Source: Chloroflexota bacterium (GTDB lineage: Bacteria; Chloroflexota; Limnocylindria; P2-11E). Taken from it: DNA of 5,370 bases. A program made the translations under genes and the position numbers. Location: positions 1 through 5,370 of the forward strand of contig VBGU01000182.1 in assembly GCA_005881085.1 (NCBI GenBank), given 5' to 3'. The notes beneath the pieces are model-generated. The model worked only from the letters and a program-made list of their open reading frames with translations. It ran no database searches and was not told where the DNA came from. Below are positions 1 through 5,370 of this stretch, piece after piece; within the stretch, counting starts at the first letter, position 1, and each line of letters begins with the position of its first letter.

Positions 1-221
1 TCACGGACGAGCGGGAGAAGACGATCGCCGAGCTCGCGGAGAAGTCGAAGCAGGACCCCGCTGTGCTCAGGTCCTCTATCTATCGCGGGATCGGGACGCT
101 CGACCAGGTCCGCGAGCACATCATTCGCGTCCGTCGCGACACCGGGATTACCTACTTCTGCCTGCGCGGGCCGCATGTGGAGGAGCTTGCACCGGTGGTC
201 AGAGACCTATCTGGGACCTAG
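1..221 (+). CDS. LLM-class (F420/flavin-dependent) oxidoreductase, C-terminal fragment
   Basis: This is the 3' end of a gene that begins before the window. Frame 3 is open from base 3 and gives 72 residues ending at TAG 219-221. The fragment has the typical C-terminus of luciferase-like monooxygenase-fold oxidoreductases: a helix (EKTIAELAEKSK), a GIGTLDQVREHI segment matching the family's 'G(T/S)xdevxexl' helix, a strand (GITYFCLRG), and a final helix ending in ELAPVVRDLSGT. That ending is like the actinobacterial/Chloroflexota 'APVVxxLAGT' ending of the MSMEG_2516-type F420-dependent group. Family members are cytoplasmic and transfer hydride between F420 or FMN and small organic substrates. 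The cofactor-binding part is outside the window, so the cofactor and substrate cannot be read here. The next gene starts 31 nt downstream on the same strand, so co-transcription is plausible. Confidence 0.8.
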   Translation, partial: TDEREKTIAELAEKSKQDPAVLRSSIYRGIGTLDQVREHIIRVRRDTGITYFCLRGPHVEELAPVVRDLSGT

Positions 222-252
222 CGCTCCCTCGTTCGCTCTCTAGACTTCGCGC

Positions 253-912
253 GTGCTCGACATCGCCATCGTCGCGTTCATCCTGCTCGGGGCGGTCGTC
301 GGTTTCGGTAGAGGGTTCGTCGTCCCGCTCGCCGCGGCGGGCGGCGCGCTCCTCACGCTTGCCGTCCTCTACGCCGGACCTCTGACGGGCGCGCTGCCCA
401 CGGGCACGGCGGGCCTCGGCGTGGGTGCGATCGCGCTCTTCGTCGGCGGGACCCTGTTCACGACGGTGGCGTCGTTCGTGGTCGGGATCGTTCACCGGGT
501 CGGCATCCTCAAGCGCTTCGACAAGGTCCTCGGCATCCCGCTCGGGATGGCCACCGCGGCCGTGACCCTCTACGTCGCGGTGCTGGCGACGCTCGTTCTC
601 GACGCCTGGCTCGATCCACTTCACGGAAAGACCGCGTACGGACCGGGGGAGATCGCGGCGCTGCAGTCCACCGCAGGCGCGAATCCGGCGTTCGCGACGT
701 TCGCCGATCCCCAGATGCTGAAGCTCCTCGCCCAGAGCGCCGCGAAGACGCCGGTGGCGAGCGCGGAGCTCGAGAAGGTCGACGCCGCGATGGCGTTCTA
801 CGAGCAGAAGGTCCGGCCCGAGCTCCTCGCGAGCAAGATCGTGCCCGTGCTGCTCGCGATCGGCGAAAAGCTGCCCTACATCGGACGTCCCGCCGCGCTC
901 CCGGTCCACTAG
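253..912 (+). CDS. CvpA-family integral membrane protein
   Basis: This 219-residue protein resembles the CvpA (colicin V production) family of small inner-membrane proteins. It opens with MLDIAIVAFILLGAVVGFGRG, matching the family's 'D..i...l...g..rGf' first helix. Further hydrophobic segments lie at about residues 24-42, 55-80 and 95-117. Before the last one is the FDKVLGIPLGM stretch, which corresponds to the conserved 'lDrllG...G' motif. Residues from about 120 to 219 form a charged, non-membrane C-terminal tail. The GTG at 253 is the only sensible start: an in-frame TAG lies at 241-243, and the GTG places the first helix at residue 2. No Shine-Dalgarno sequence precedes it, so translation may be leaderless or coupled to the upstream gene. 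CvpA proteins are linked to toxin or export functions and envelope homeostasis, but their molecular role is unclear. The stop overlaps the stop of the CAP gene on the other strand. Confidence 0.82.
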   Translation: MLDIAIVAFILLGAVVGFGRGFVVPLAAAGGALLTLAVLYAGPLTGALPTGTAGLGVGAIALFVGGTLFTTVASFVVGIVHRVGILKRFDKVLGIPLGMATAAVTLYVAVLATLVLDAWLDPLHGKTAYGPGEIAALQSTAGANPAFATFADPQMLKLLAQSAAKTPVASAELEKVDAAMAFYEQKVRPELLASKIVPVLLAIGEKLPYIGRPAALPVH

Positions 913-1916
913 CGCTCGGTCTCGAACTCCCACTCGTCCACGACATCAGTCCCCGCGACCGAGAGCTCGAGCCGCACGCGATAACGCGCACCCGCGGCGA
1001 GTGGTGCCGTCGGCACGATGCCGGCGTAGTCGCGCTCGTAGATCTGCGGGACGACCGACACCCCAACGTCGTAACCGCTCGCATCTGTCAGCTTCGCGCT
1101 CTTCAGATCCACGGACCGCGCGCCCGAGTACACCACCATCACGGGATATCCGACCGGCCGGGTCGCACCTGCGGGTAACGCGTCCGGAGTCTCGTCCCCC
1201 GCCCAGGATCCGGCGACGCGCTGGCCCGCCGCGGGCGAGCGCACACGTTCGGGCGCGGCGGCGGCGAAGTCGAACACGAGAACCCCGACCGTGGCGGTGT
1301 GCCCACCGATCTCGGCGTGGCCCCAGCCCGCAACGGCCGCGTGCGGGTGCATGAGGCCGAGGCGGTGGTACGGAAGATCCCAGAGAAAGCGCACGTCCTC
1401 GGTCCCTGAGTCCGACGACGCGGCAACCTCGCTTGCCGTCGCGTCGACATAGCCCTGAGCGGCGAGGCGATCGCGCACCGACGCGCCCGTGAAGCCGGGC
1501 TCGCCGGCGGTCTCGTCGTGGCCGATGGCGCCTGCGCGCGCCAGGTACTCGGCGTGGTGCTGCGCGGCGGCGGTGACCCGGTCATCGGCACGCACGGCCG
1601 GCGCGCCGATCGCGACGCGCAGCTCGTTGTGGACGCGGAGCATCGCGGCGGCGTCGTTCGACTTTGGACCGCTCGTCGATGAGGCCGCGGAGGGCGCCGA
1701 GCTCGGCGATGCGGTCGCTTCGGCAGTCGCAGAGACCGCGACCGCGGTCGGGGCAGGGCTCGCGGAGGCGTTAGATGCGACGGATCCCGCCTGCTCGACT
1801 CGAGCATGCGGGCTAGCGATGAATCCCGCGAGCGCCACACCCACCGCGAGCGCGGCGACGAGCGCGAACGGCGCGACCGCGAGGAACGTTCCGCGTCCCA
1901 TGGCCCGCATTTTCAT
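909..1916 (-). CDS. Exported CAP/SCP-domain protein with C-terminal Ig-like domain
   Basis: The 335-residue protein has four parts. Residues 1-35 are a signal peptide or membrane anchor: basic start MKMRAMGRG, then a hydrophobic stretch of about 22 residues ending GFIASPHA. Residues 41-87 are an Ala/Ser/Pro/Thr-rich linker. Residues 88-220 are a CAP (cysteine-rich secretory/PR-1-like, SCP) domain, recognised by MLRVHNELRVAIGAPAV, the AAAQHHAEYLA helix, GHDE (His133), SEV (Glu163) and the YHRLGLMHP motif (His184). The His and Glu residues fall where the CAP cavity residues are expected. Residues 225-335 are a beta-rich Ig-like (SbsA/Big-type) domain with GYPVMVV, PLAAGARYRV and a closing WEFETE strand. 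Bacterial CAP proteins act outside the membrane; their activity is mostly unknown. The start is ATG 1916 because it places the basic residues just before the hydrophobic core. ATG 1910 and 1901 are alternatives, and no strong ribosome binding site is visible. The open frame runs upstream to 2117, but that part does not look like protein. Confidence 0.85.
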   Translation of the reverse strand: MKMRAMGRGTFLAVAPFALVAALAVGVALAGFIASPHARVEQAGSVASNASASPAPTAVAVSATAEATASPSSAPSAASSTSGPKSNDAAAMLRVHNELRVAIGAPAVRADDRVTAAAQHHAEYLARAGAIGHDETAGEPGFTGASVRDRLAAQGYVDATASEVAASSDSGTEDVRFLWDLPYHRLGLMHPHAAVAGWGHAEIGGHTATVGVLVFDFAAAAPERVRSPAAGQRVAGSWAGDETPDALPAGATRPVGYPVMVVYSGARSVDLKSAKLTDASGYDVGVSVVPQIYERDYAGIVPTAPLAAGARYRVRLELSVAGTDVVDEWEFETER

Positions 1917-1979
1917 CGACCACGACCGATCGGCGGCATCAAACGACGCGCAAAGACGATGCAGAGACACAACCCGTGT

Positions 1980-2009
1980 TTGACGACTGACCCCGCGCGC
2001 CCCGATGCT
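1980..2009 (+). promoter_or_regulatory. Weak candidate -35/-10 pair for the GAF gene
   Basis: TTGACG at 1980-1985 matches five of six bases of the sigma-70 -35 consensus. GATGCT at 2004-2009, after an 18-nt spacer, matches only three of six bases of the -10. It lies about 150 nt before the GAF start on the right strand. It is only suggestive, since GC-rich genomes often have degenerate promoters and such matches occur by chance. Confidence 0.18.
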
Positions 2010-2125
2010 GATGTTCCCCAACACGCGTCGGTGACATCTCGCGCGCAAACAAAGTCGAGGTGATGCGATCAGGGAGCCAAGGGCGGCCAAGTCATTCCGC
2101 GCCGCCGGCGACCGCATCGTTCGTC

Positions 2126-2139
2126 AGGAATCGGCGCTG
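2126..2139 (+). promoter_or_regulatory. Shine-Dalgarno-like AGGA before an in-frame CTG
   Basis: AGGA at 2126-2129 stands 7 nt before CTG 2137-2139, which is in frame with the GAF protein and would add seven residues (LPSVVSR). The TTG at 2158 has no comparable purine tract. This makes a CTG start, or an unrecognised upstream start, at least as credible as TTG 2158. The evidence is only spacing and a four-base match. Confidence 0.25.
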
Positions 2140-2157
2140 CCGTCGGTCGTAAGCCGT

Positions 2158-3132
2158 TTGCTCACTCCGTCGATCGTCGCGAGGCGCGAGATCGCGAGCG
2201 AGGCCGACGAGTGGTCCACCAGGCTCGCGGCGCTTGCGGCGCTCGGTCAATGCGACGCGCTGACGTTCCTCGTCGATGGCGCGACTCGCCGCGCCGGGTA
2301 CAACGTCGTGGACGATCCGCTCGCTGACGATGCGATACGGACGGCTGTCGAAGAGACGCGGCGGAGCGGCGCGACGGTGCAGACGCAGACGACGATCCGG
2401 CTGACTGATGATCACCTCGCCGGCGCGGCGATGATCGCCCCACTCGTCGCTAGCGAAGGGATCACCGGCGTGCTCGTCGCGCTGCGCGTCGGACGGTCCT
2501 TCGCCGCGGCCGACGCGCTCACCGCATCGGGCGTCTCGGAGCTCGTCTCGCTGGAGCTCGCTCGCGAGACGATCGCGCGACGCGACGAAGCCCACCGCCG
2601 CCAAGCGTTCGCGCTCTACGAGCTCGCGCGCCTTTCTTTGTTCGGCGAGCGTCTCCTCGAAACGCTCCAGGACGTGACCGCTCTGCTCACCAGCGCGTTC
2701 GATCACGACCTCGCGCAGATCTGGCTATTCGAGCCCGACGGCGCGCTCGAGCTGTCTGCCGCGCGGCCGCGAGAGAACCTCCGCTTCGAACAGATGGACG
2801 CGTCCGAGCACGACGCGCTCGCCCAGGCGATCCACCAGCAGCGCCTCGTTCGGATCGGTCACGGCGCGCTTCGTCCGTGGGTCCCCGCAGGGACGCGGGA
2901 GCTCATCGTGGTGCCGCTTAGCGATCGCGCGCGAAGCCTCGGCGCCGTCGTGCTCGGCCGGGCGCAGCGGCGCTACGAGGAGGCGGACGAGGAGCTTGCC
3001 GGAGTCCTTGGGAGGTTCATCAGCCGACTCGTCGTAAAGGCGCCACTCGATCGCCAGAATCCCGAGGCGTCCCTGCCTCTGTCTGAGGCGGATCGCGAAT
3101 GGGCCGACGAGCCGCAGCTCACCGGGAGCTGA
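2158..3132 (+). CDS. Double GAF-domain protein without output domain
   Basis: The 324-residue soluble protein looks like two GAF sensor domains joined by a helix. The first (about residues 15-135) has the strand DALTFLVDGATRRAGY, a MIAPLVASEGITGVLVALRV core and a closing helix (FAAADALTASGVSELVSLEL). A long charged helix (about 135-180, ETIARRDEAHRRQAFALYEL) leads to the second (about 165-295), with AQIWLFEPDGALEL, ELIVVPLSDRARSLGAVVLG and the helix YEEADEELAGVLGRFISRL. GAF domains bind small ligands or chromophores, or act as dimerisation modules in signalling. No kinase, GGDEF, EAL, HD, PP2C or DNA-binding domain follows; the last 30 residues are a polar tail. I see no Cys in a bilin or Fe-S arrangement. 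The start is uncertain: TTG 2158 is the first usual start codon, but the frame is open back to 2035. CTG 2137 has AGGA (2126-2129) 7 nt before it. The gene ends 1 nt from the stop of the M81 gene. Confidence 0.68.
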   Translation: MLTPSIVARREIASEADEWSTRLAALAALGQCDALTFLVDGATRRAGYNVVDDPLADDAIRTAVEETRRSGATVQTQTTIRLTDDHLAGAAMIAPLVASEGITGVLVALRVGRSFAAADALTASGVSELVSLELARETIARRDEAHRRQAFALYELARLSLFGERLLETLQDVTALLTSAFDHDLAQIWLFEPDGALELSAARPRENLRFEQMDASEHDALAQAIHQQRLVRIGHGALRPWVPAGTRELIVVPLSDRARSLGAVVLGRAQRRYEEADEELAGVLGRFISRLVVKAPLDRQNPEASLPLSEADREWADEPQLTGS

Positions 3133-3152
3133 GCTAGCGGCGCACCAGCTCC
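3125..3152. terminator. Weak hairpin spanning two convergent stop codons
   Basis: GGAGCTG (3125-3131) and CAGCTCC (3146-3152) are perfect reverse complements, giving a 7-bp stem with a 14-nt loop that contains both stop codons (TGA of the GAF gene, and the M81 stop on the other strand). There is no T-run on either side, so it does not meet the intrinsic terminator pattern. It might still slow convergent polymerases. A chance stem in GC-rich DNA is an equally good explanation. Confidence 0.2.
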
Positions 3153-4618
3153 GGCGCGAGGTCGGGCGCGGTCATGCGCGGGTCAAGCGGATAGATCGGA
3201 CGCTCGAGGTGCCGGTGACCGAGTCGGACGATGTCCTGATCGACCCCGCCCGGAGTCAACGCGAGGACCCAGCCCTTCGCGGCGGCGAAGAGATCCGGAA
3301 CAAGGTAGCCGATCTTCACGACCGTGAGGTCATGGCGGGCCGGATCGAGACCGACTGCTTGAAGATCCCGAACGAAGTGGTACGGCTTGCGGCGGGTCGT
3401 GAGGATCGCGCGAACCCCGCCCGACGTCACGACGGCGATGTCGCCGCCGACCGGGTCGTCTCGGAGAATGCGACCGACCTTCCCTCGAAGAATCACTTTC
3501 CGCTGCTGCGAACCGAACGCGCCGCCGACGGCAACTTCCACAGCGGCGCCTTCGGCGCCGGCGACGCATCGAGCCACCGCAGCGGGGTCGACGACGCTCG
3601 CCAAGATCGCGGTCGCGCGCCCCGCCGCGATGTCCGGATGCGCGAGTAATCGCTCGAGCATGTAAGCAACGTCGCCCGCGCCGCCGGCGACGCATCGAGC
3701 CACCGCAGCGGGGTCGACGACGCTCGCCAAGATCGCGGTCGCGCGCCCCGCCGCGATGTCCGGATGCGCGAGTAATCGCTCGAGCATGTAAGCAACGTCG
3801 CCCGCGCCGCCGGCGGTGGGGTTGTCGCCTGAGTCGCTGATGAAGTACGGGCGGGCGGTCGCGGCGAGTCCTGTCGCGATGCACCAATCGGCGTCGCCCG
3901 CCGGGACGCTGAACGTGAAATCGGAGCGCGCGTTCCAGTAGCGCTCCGCGACAGAGCGCGCCTCGCGCACGATGACGTCCGCGTCGATCCCGGTCACGAC
4001 GACCGCCGCACCGCAGCGTGGCTCGTCGGCCCACGCGTATCCGATCCATACCGCGGCGTCGAGGATCCCTGGCCGCGCCTCGATCCCCGCGAGGCTTCCG
4101 TAGATCCCGCGCGCCGGCTCGTCGCGCGTGCTCGCGCGCTCGCCGGCAAGCAAGACCGGTATGCGCACCCACGCTTTCAGCGGACGAACGCCCTCCCGCA
4201 GGCAGCGAAGGAGATTCGCGAGCGCCCGCGCTGTGGTGAGCGGCGCATCCTCGTGTGGAGACATCCGGTGCGATGTCGCGAGATCGAGCGCCCCGATGAG
4301 GTTGCGCGACATGTTCCCGTGAGGATCCATTGCCGCGGAGACGAGCGGCTCCGTTCCGATCGTGTCGCGAACCGCTCTCGCGAGGTCGCCTTCGGCGTCG
4401 GCCATGCCGACGACGCTCATCGCTCCGTGAATGTCGAGGAAGACGCCATCGACCGGGAGAACGGCGCGAAGGCGTTCGAGGAGCTCGGCCTTGACCGAAT
4501 CGTAGAAGTCGCGCGCGACCGCGCCGCCCGGCAGAGCGCGCGCGTGCACGAGGGGCATCCATTCGACATCGCGCGGCAGCGCGTCGTAGCGCGCGAGAAG
4601 GTCGTCGCCGCGGACCAC
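3134..4618 (-). CDS. M81-family (MlrC-like) metallopeptidase with internal duplication
   Basis: From GTG 4618 the protein has 494 residues and resembles the M81 / DUF1485 family, whose known member MlrC hydrolyses linearised microcystin; most members have unknown peptide or amide substrates. Family motifs seen are FLDIHGAM (61-67), AMDPHGN (96-102), SHRMSPHED (116-124), SDSGDNPTAG (261-270), and a C-terminal half ending LTPGGVDQDI and RPIYPLD. Asp98, His100 and His122 are the probable zinc ligands by family pattern. No signal peptide is seen, so it should be cytoplasmic. Two things are odd. Residues 270-311 are repeated exactly as 312-353, just after the DSGDNP motif. Also, the same frame continues upstream of GTG 4618 through the conserved N-terminal motif, so the true start is missed. 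GTG 4618 has no ribosome binding site. The gene lies immediately downstream of the FHA gene and is probably co-transcribed with it. The specific substrate cannot be inferred. Confidence 0.82.
   Translation of the reverse strand: MVRGDDLLARYDALPRDVEWMPLVHARALPGGAVARDFYDSVKAELLERLRAVLPVDGVFLDIHGAMSVVGMADAEGDLARAVRDTIGTEPLVSAAMDPHGNMSRNLIGALDLATSHRMSPHEDAPLTTARALANLLRCLREGVRPLKAWVRIPVLLAGERASTRDEPARGIYGSLAGIEARPGILDAAVWIGYAWADEPRCGAAVVVTGIDADVIVREARSVAERYWNARSDFTFSVPAGDADWCIATGLAATARPYFISDSGDNPTAGGAGDVAYMLERLLAHPDIAAGRATAILASVVDPAAVARCVAGGAGDVAYMLERLLAHPDIAAGRATAILASVVDPAAVARCVAGAEGAAVEVAVGGAFGSQQRKVILRGKVGRILRDDPVGGDIAVVTSGGVRAILTTRRKPYHFVRDLQAVGLDPARHDLTVVKIGYLVPDLFAAAKGWVLALTPGGVDQDIVRLGHRHLERPIYPLDPRMTAPDLAPELVRR
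3544..3560. repeat. GC-only hairpin at the edge of the duplication
   Basis: CGGCGCC (3544-3550), TTC loop, GGCGCCG (3554-3560) forms a perfect 7-bp stem with a 3-nt loop. It overlaps the left boundary of the duplicated tract (3556). Such a stem can stall polymerases and promote slippage, both in the cell and in sequencing. It lies inside the M81 coding region, so a terminator role is unlikely. Confidence 0.6.
3556..3689. repeat. Tandem duplication, left copy (126-bp period)
   Basis: The tract 3556-3815 consists of two identical copies at a period of 126 nt. By eye, every base from 3556 to 3689 equals the base 126 positions later, up to 3682-3815; the match fails at 3555/3681 and 3690/3816. 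The period is 42 codons, so the M81 frame is kept. The shared 8 bases between copies are the palindrome CGCCGGCG, which occurs at 3556-3563, 3682-3689 and 3808-3815. This copy encodes the second protein unit (residues 312-353). Confidence 0.97.
3682..3815. repeat. Tandem duplication, right copy (126-bp period)
   Basis: This copy is identical to the left one and encodes the first protein unit (residues 270-311). It is the unit that joins naturally to the DSGDNPTA motif. The left copy joins naturally to AEGAAVEVAVGG downstream. Removing either copy would give a continuous, normal-looking M81 sequence about 42 residues shorter. That suggests the duplication is recent or artefactual rather than an old domain expansion. 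Confidence 0.97.
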
Positions 4619-4693
4619 GGTGAAGTCGGCGGATCCGCTGCGGTGCGGCGAGAACGTGCTCGACTCGATGTGGATGCCGCCGATCGCGACCCT
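4619..4693 (-). other. In-frame N-terminal coding extension of the M81 gene lacking a start codon
   Basis: Reading the M81 frame upstream of GTG 4618 gives RVAIGGIHIESSTFSP followed by HRSGSADFT, then MVRGDD. The first part is the hallmark M81 N-terminus (family form 'RIAxGGIxxExNTFSP'), so these 75 nt are surely coding in origin. The codon where the initiator is expected (4694-4696) reads CCT and overlaps the FHA stop TAG (4692-4694). Further upstream the frame stays open to TGA at 4757-4759, with only CTG (4724-4726, 4754-4756) and an ACG (4700-4702) preceded by GGGG at 7 nt. No ATG, GTG or TTG is available. Either a rare start codon is used or the start has been lost by mutation or sequence error. 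Confidence 0.7.
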
Positions 4694-5339
4694 AGGCCGC
4701 GTTCGATGGCCCCTTCGCGGCTCCAGTCTTTTCGCCCTCGGCGGCGGCCACGACAGTCAGGCGGCACACCCCGATGTCGATGGTCTGGCCGGCGGCGACG
4801 CGCCGTGGTGCGGCCAGCTTCGTACCGTCGACCCATGTGCCGCCCATGCTTCCGAGGTCGCTCAACCAGTAGGCGCCCTGCTTGTAGGTGATGCGCGCGT
4901 GCTTGCGCGACACCGAAAGATCGGCGAGCTGGATCGTGCTCTCCGGCCCGCGACCGATCGTCGCGCCGGACTTCGTTACGTGGAAGGTCGAGCGCGAACC
5001 GCGCTGCTCGGTCTCGAGCCGGAGCATGAGGCCATCCGCGGGCGCCGGCTCGAGGTCGGCCGGAGCTTCTTGGGTTGGAGCTTCCGCGGTTGGTGCATCT
5101 TCGATGGAGCTGGGGGCAGCGGCCGTGAAGAGCGAAGCCTGTTCTGCCCAGGCCGGGGCGTCTTCGGCAGGCGGGGGCCCTTCGACCGCGACGACGGGCT
5201 CGGGGAGATGCGTTTCGGCGGCTTCGGCAGGGGGGGCGGGCGGCGTCCTCGTTACCTCGACCTCTTGTGGCGGTGCAACTGCCTGACTTGGCGCGAAAAG
5301 AGCCTTGATCCTTGCGAGGAGCTTCTCCATCCCGCTCAC
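4692..5339 (-). CDS. FHA-domain protein with Ala/Pro/Glu-rich linker
   Basis: The 215-residue protein has three parts. It starts with a short amphipathic helix (MEKLLARIKALF, residues 4-15). Residues 16-105 are a disordered Ala/Pro/Glu-rich linker. A single FHA domain follows at about 105-200. The FHA signature is clear: ATIGRGPES (Gly129-Arg130), LADLSVSRKHARI (Ser144, Arg145, His147), LSDLGSMGGTWVDG (159-172) and the closing VAAGQTIDIG strand. FHA domains bind phosphothreonine peptides, typically made by Ser/Thr kinases. Here the usual 'NGTxxNG' Asn positions are Gly166 and Asp171, so peptide binding may differ. There is no signal peptide. I chose GTG 5339 because GGGAGG (5347-5352) precedes it by exactly 7 nt. 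ATG 5330 would keep the helix but lies 16 nt from that site, and GTG 5363 is further upstream. The stop abuts the M81 coding frame, which suggests an operon. No kinase or phosphatase is in the window. Confidence 0.85.
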   Translation of the reverse strand: MSGMEKLLARIKALFAPSQAVAPPQEVEVTRTPPAPPAEAAETHLPEPVVAVEGPPPAEDAPAWAEQASLFTAAAPSSIEDAPTAEAPTQEAPADLEPAPADGLMLRLETEQRGSRSTFHVTKSGATIGRGPESTIQLADLSVSRKHARITYKQGAYWLSDLGSMGGTWVDGTKLAAPRRVAAGQTIDIGVCRLTVVAAAEGEKTGAAKGPSNAA

Positions 5340-5346
5340 AGGCGCA

Positions 5347-5352
5347 CCTCCC
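5347..5352 (-). promoter_or_regulatory. Strong Shine-Dalgarno deciding the FHA start
   Basis: On the minus strand GGGAGG occupies 5352-5347 and is followed by 7 nt and GTG at 5339-5337. This is the best ribosome binding site in the window. It favours the GTG start over ATG 5330 and over GTG 5363, which lies upstream of the site. Confidence 0.6.
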
Positions 5353-5370
5353 GGGTTCCTCACGTTAGCC

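Larger units (their letters stand above)
1917..2157. promoter_or_regulatory. Divergent intergenic region between CAP and GAF genes
   Basis: These roughly 240 nt separate two divergently transcribed genes and must carry promoters for both. The left two-thirds is slightly less GC-rich than the neighbouring genes (for example the stretch around 1950-1985 and the AAACAAAGT stretch near 2047-2055). A weak forward candidate is TTGACG (1980-1985), then 18 nt, then GATGCT (2004-2009); the -35 matches well and the -10 poorly. ACAC/GTGT around 1967-1979 could form only a 4-bp stem, which is too short to call an operator. I see no convincing reverse promoter, riboswitch or RNA gene. From 2035 onward the sequence is also open in the frame of the GAF gene. 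Confidence 0.4.

Noticed and set aside
222..252. Promoter or terminator between the LLM oxidoreductase and CvpA genes
   Set aside because: The 31-nt gap has no hairpin, T-run, -10/-35 pair or Shine-Dalgarno sequence.
199..933. 244-codon open frame on the minus strand across the CvpA gene
   Set aside because: The product is Arg/Glu/Asp-rich with no hydrophobic core or motif, typical of an antisense shadow in GC-rich DNA. The plus-strand frame has clear CvpA features.
2060..2152. Short 30-codon ORF starting GTG/ATG upstream of the GAF gene
   Set aside because: The product is Arg/Ser/Pro-rich without pattern, and the GAF frame in the same DNA looks more protein-like. A leader peptide cannot be excluded but is not supported.
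3556..3815. CRISPR array or mobile-element repeat
   Set aside because: There are only two long units with no spacers, the units are coding, and there is no transposase or terminal inverted repeat.
3330..4562. 410-codon second minus-strand frame inside the M81 gene
   Set aside because: It is extremely Arg-rich and shows no family motif; the other minus frame carries all M81 motifs.
3134..4618. Assigning the symbol mlrC and a microcystin-degrading role
   Set aside because: M81 members are widespread and mostly uncharacterised, and no mlrA, mlrB or mlrD neighbours are present.
4253..4891. 212-codon plus-strand open frame across M81 and FHA genes
   Set aside because: It is low in hydrophobic residues, Arg-rich, and crosses the junction of two well-supported minus-strand genes.

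Overview
The window is a 5.4-kb stretch of very GC-rich bacterial chromosome with six protein genes, no RNA genes and no recognisable mobile element. The gene mix is an F420-type luciferase-like oxidoreductase, a CvpA-like membrane protein, an exported CAP/SCP protein with an Ig-like tail, a GAF-only protein, an M81 (MlrC-like) metallopeptidase and an FHA protein. Together with the high GC this fits a soil or freshwater Chloroflexota lineage, or less likely an actinobacterium. That placement is an inference from gene content only.

Layout. Positions 1-221 hold the end of a flavin/F420-dependent oxidoreductase (+). It is followed after 31 nt by a CvpA-family membrane protein (+, 253-912). The CvpA gene meets a CAP-domain exported protein (-, 909-1916) tail to tail, with the two stop codons sharing bases. 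A roughly 240-nt divergent intergenic region (1917-2157) separates the CAP gene from a double-GAF protein (+, 2158-3132). That gene in turn ends one base from the stop of the M81 metallopeptidase (-, 3134 to at least 4618, with coding evidence up to about 4690). The peptidase lies directly downstream of, and is probably co-transcribed with, an FHA-domain protein (-, 4692-5339).

The genes do not form one obvious pathway. The likely transcription units are LLM oxidoreductase-CvpA (+), CAP alone (-), GAF alone (+) and FHA-M81 (-). All are familiar families, and I do not see a new multi-gene system.

The most notable anomalies are in the M81 gene. First, it carries a perfect in-frame 126-bp tandem duplication (42 residues), bounded by an 8-bp palindromic microhomology and touching a 7-bp GC-only hairpin. 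Second, its conserved N-terminal motif (IGGIHIESSTFSP) is in frame but lies upstream of the first usable start codon, right after the FHA stop codon. Either a recent mutation or an assembly or sequencing error in this gene would explain them.
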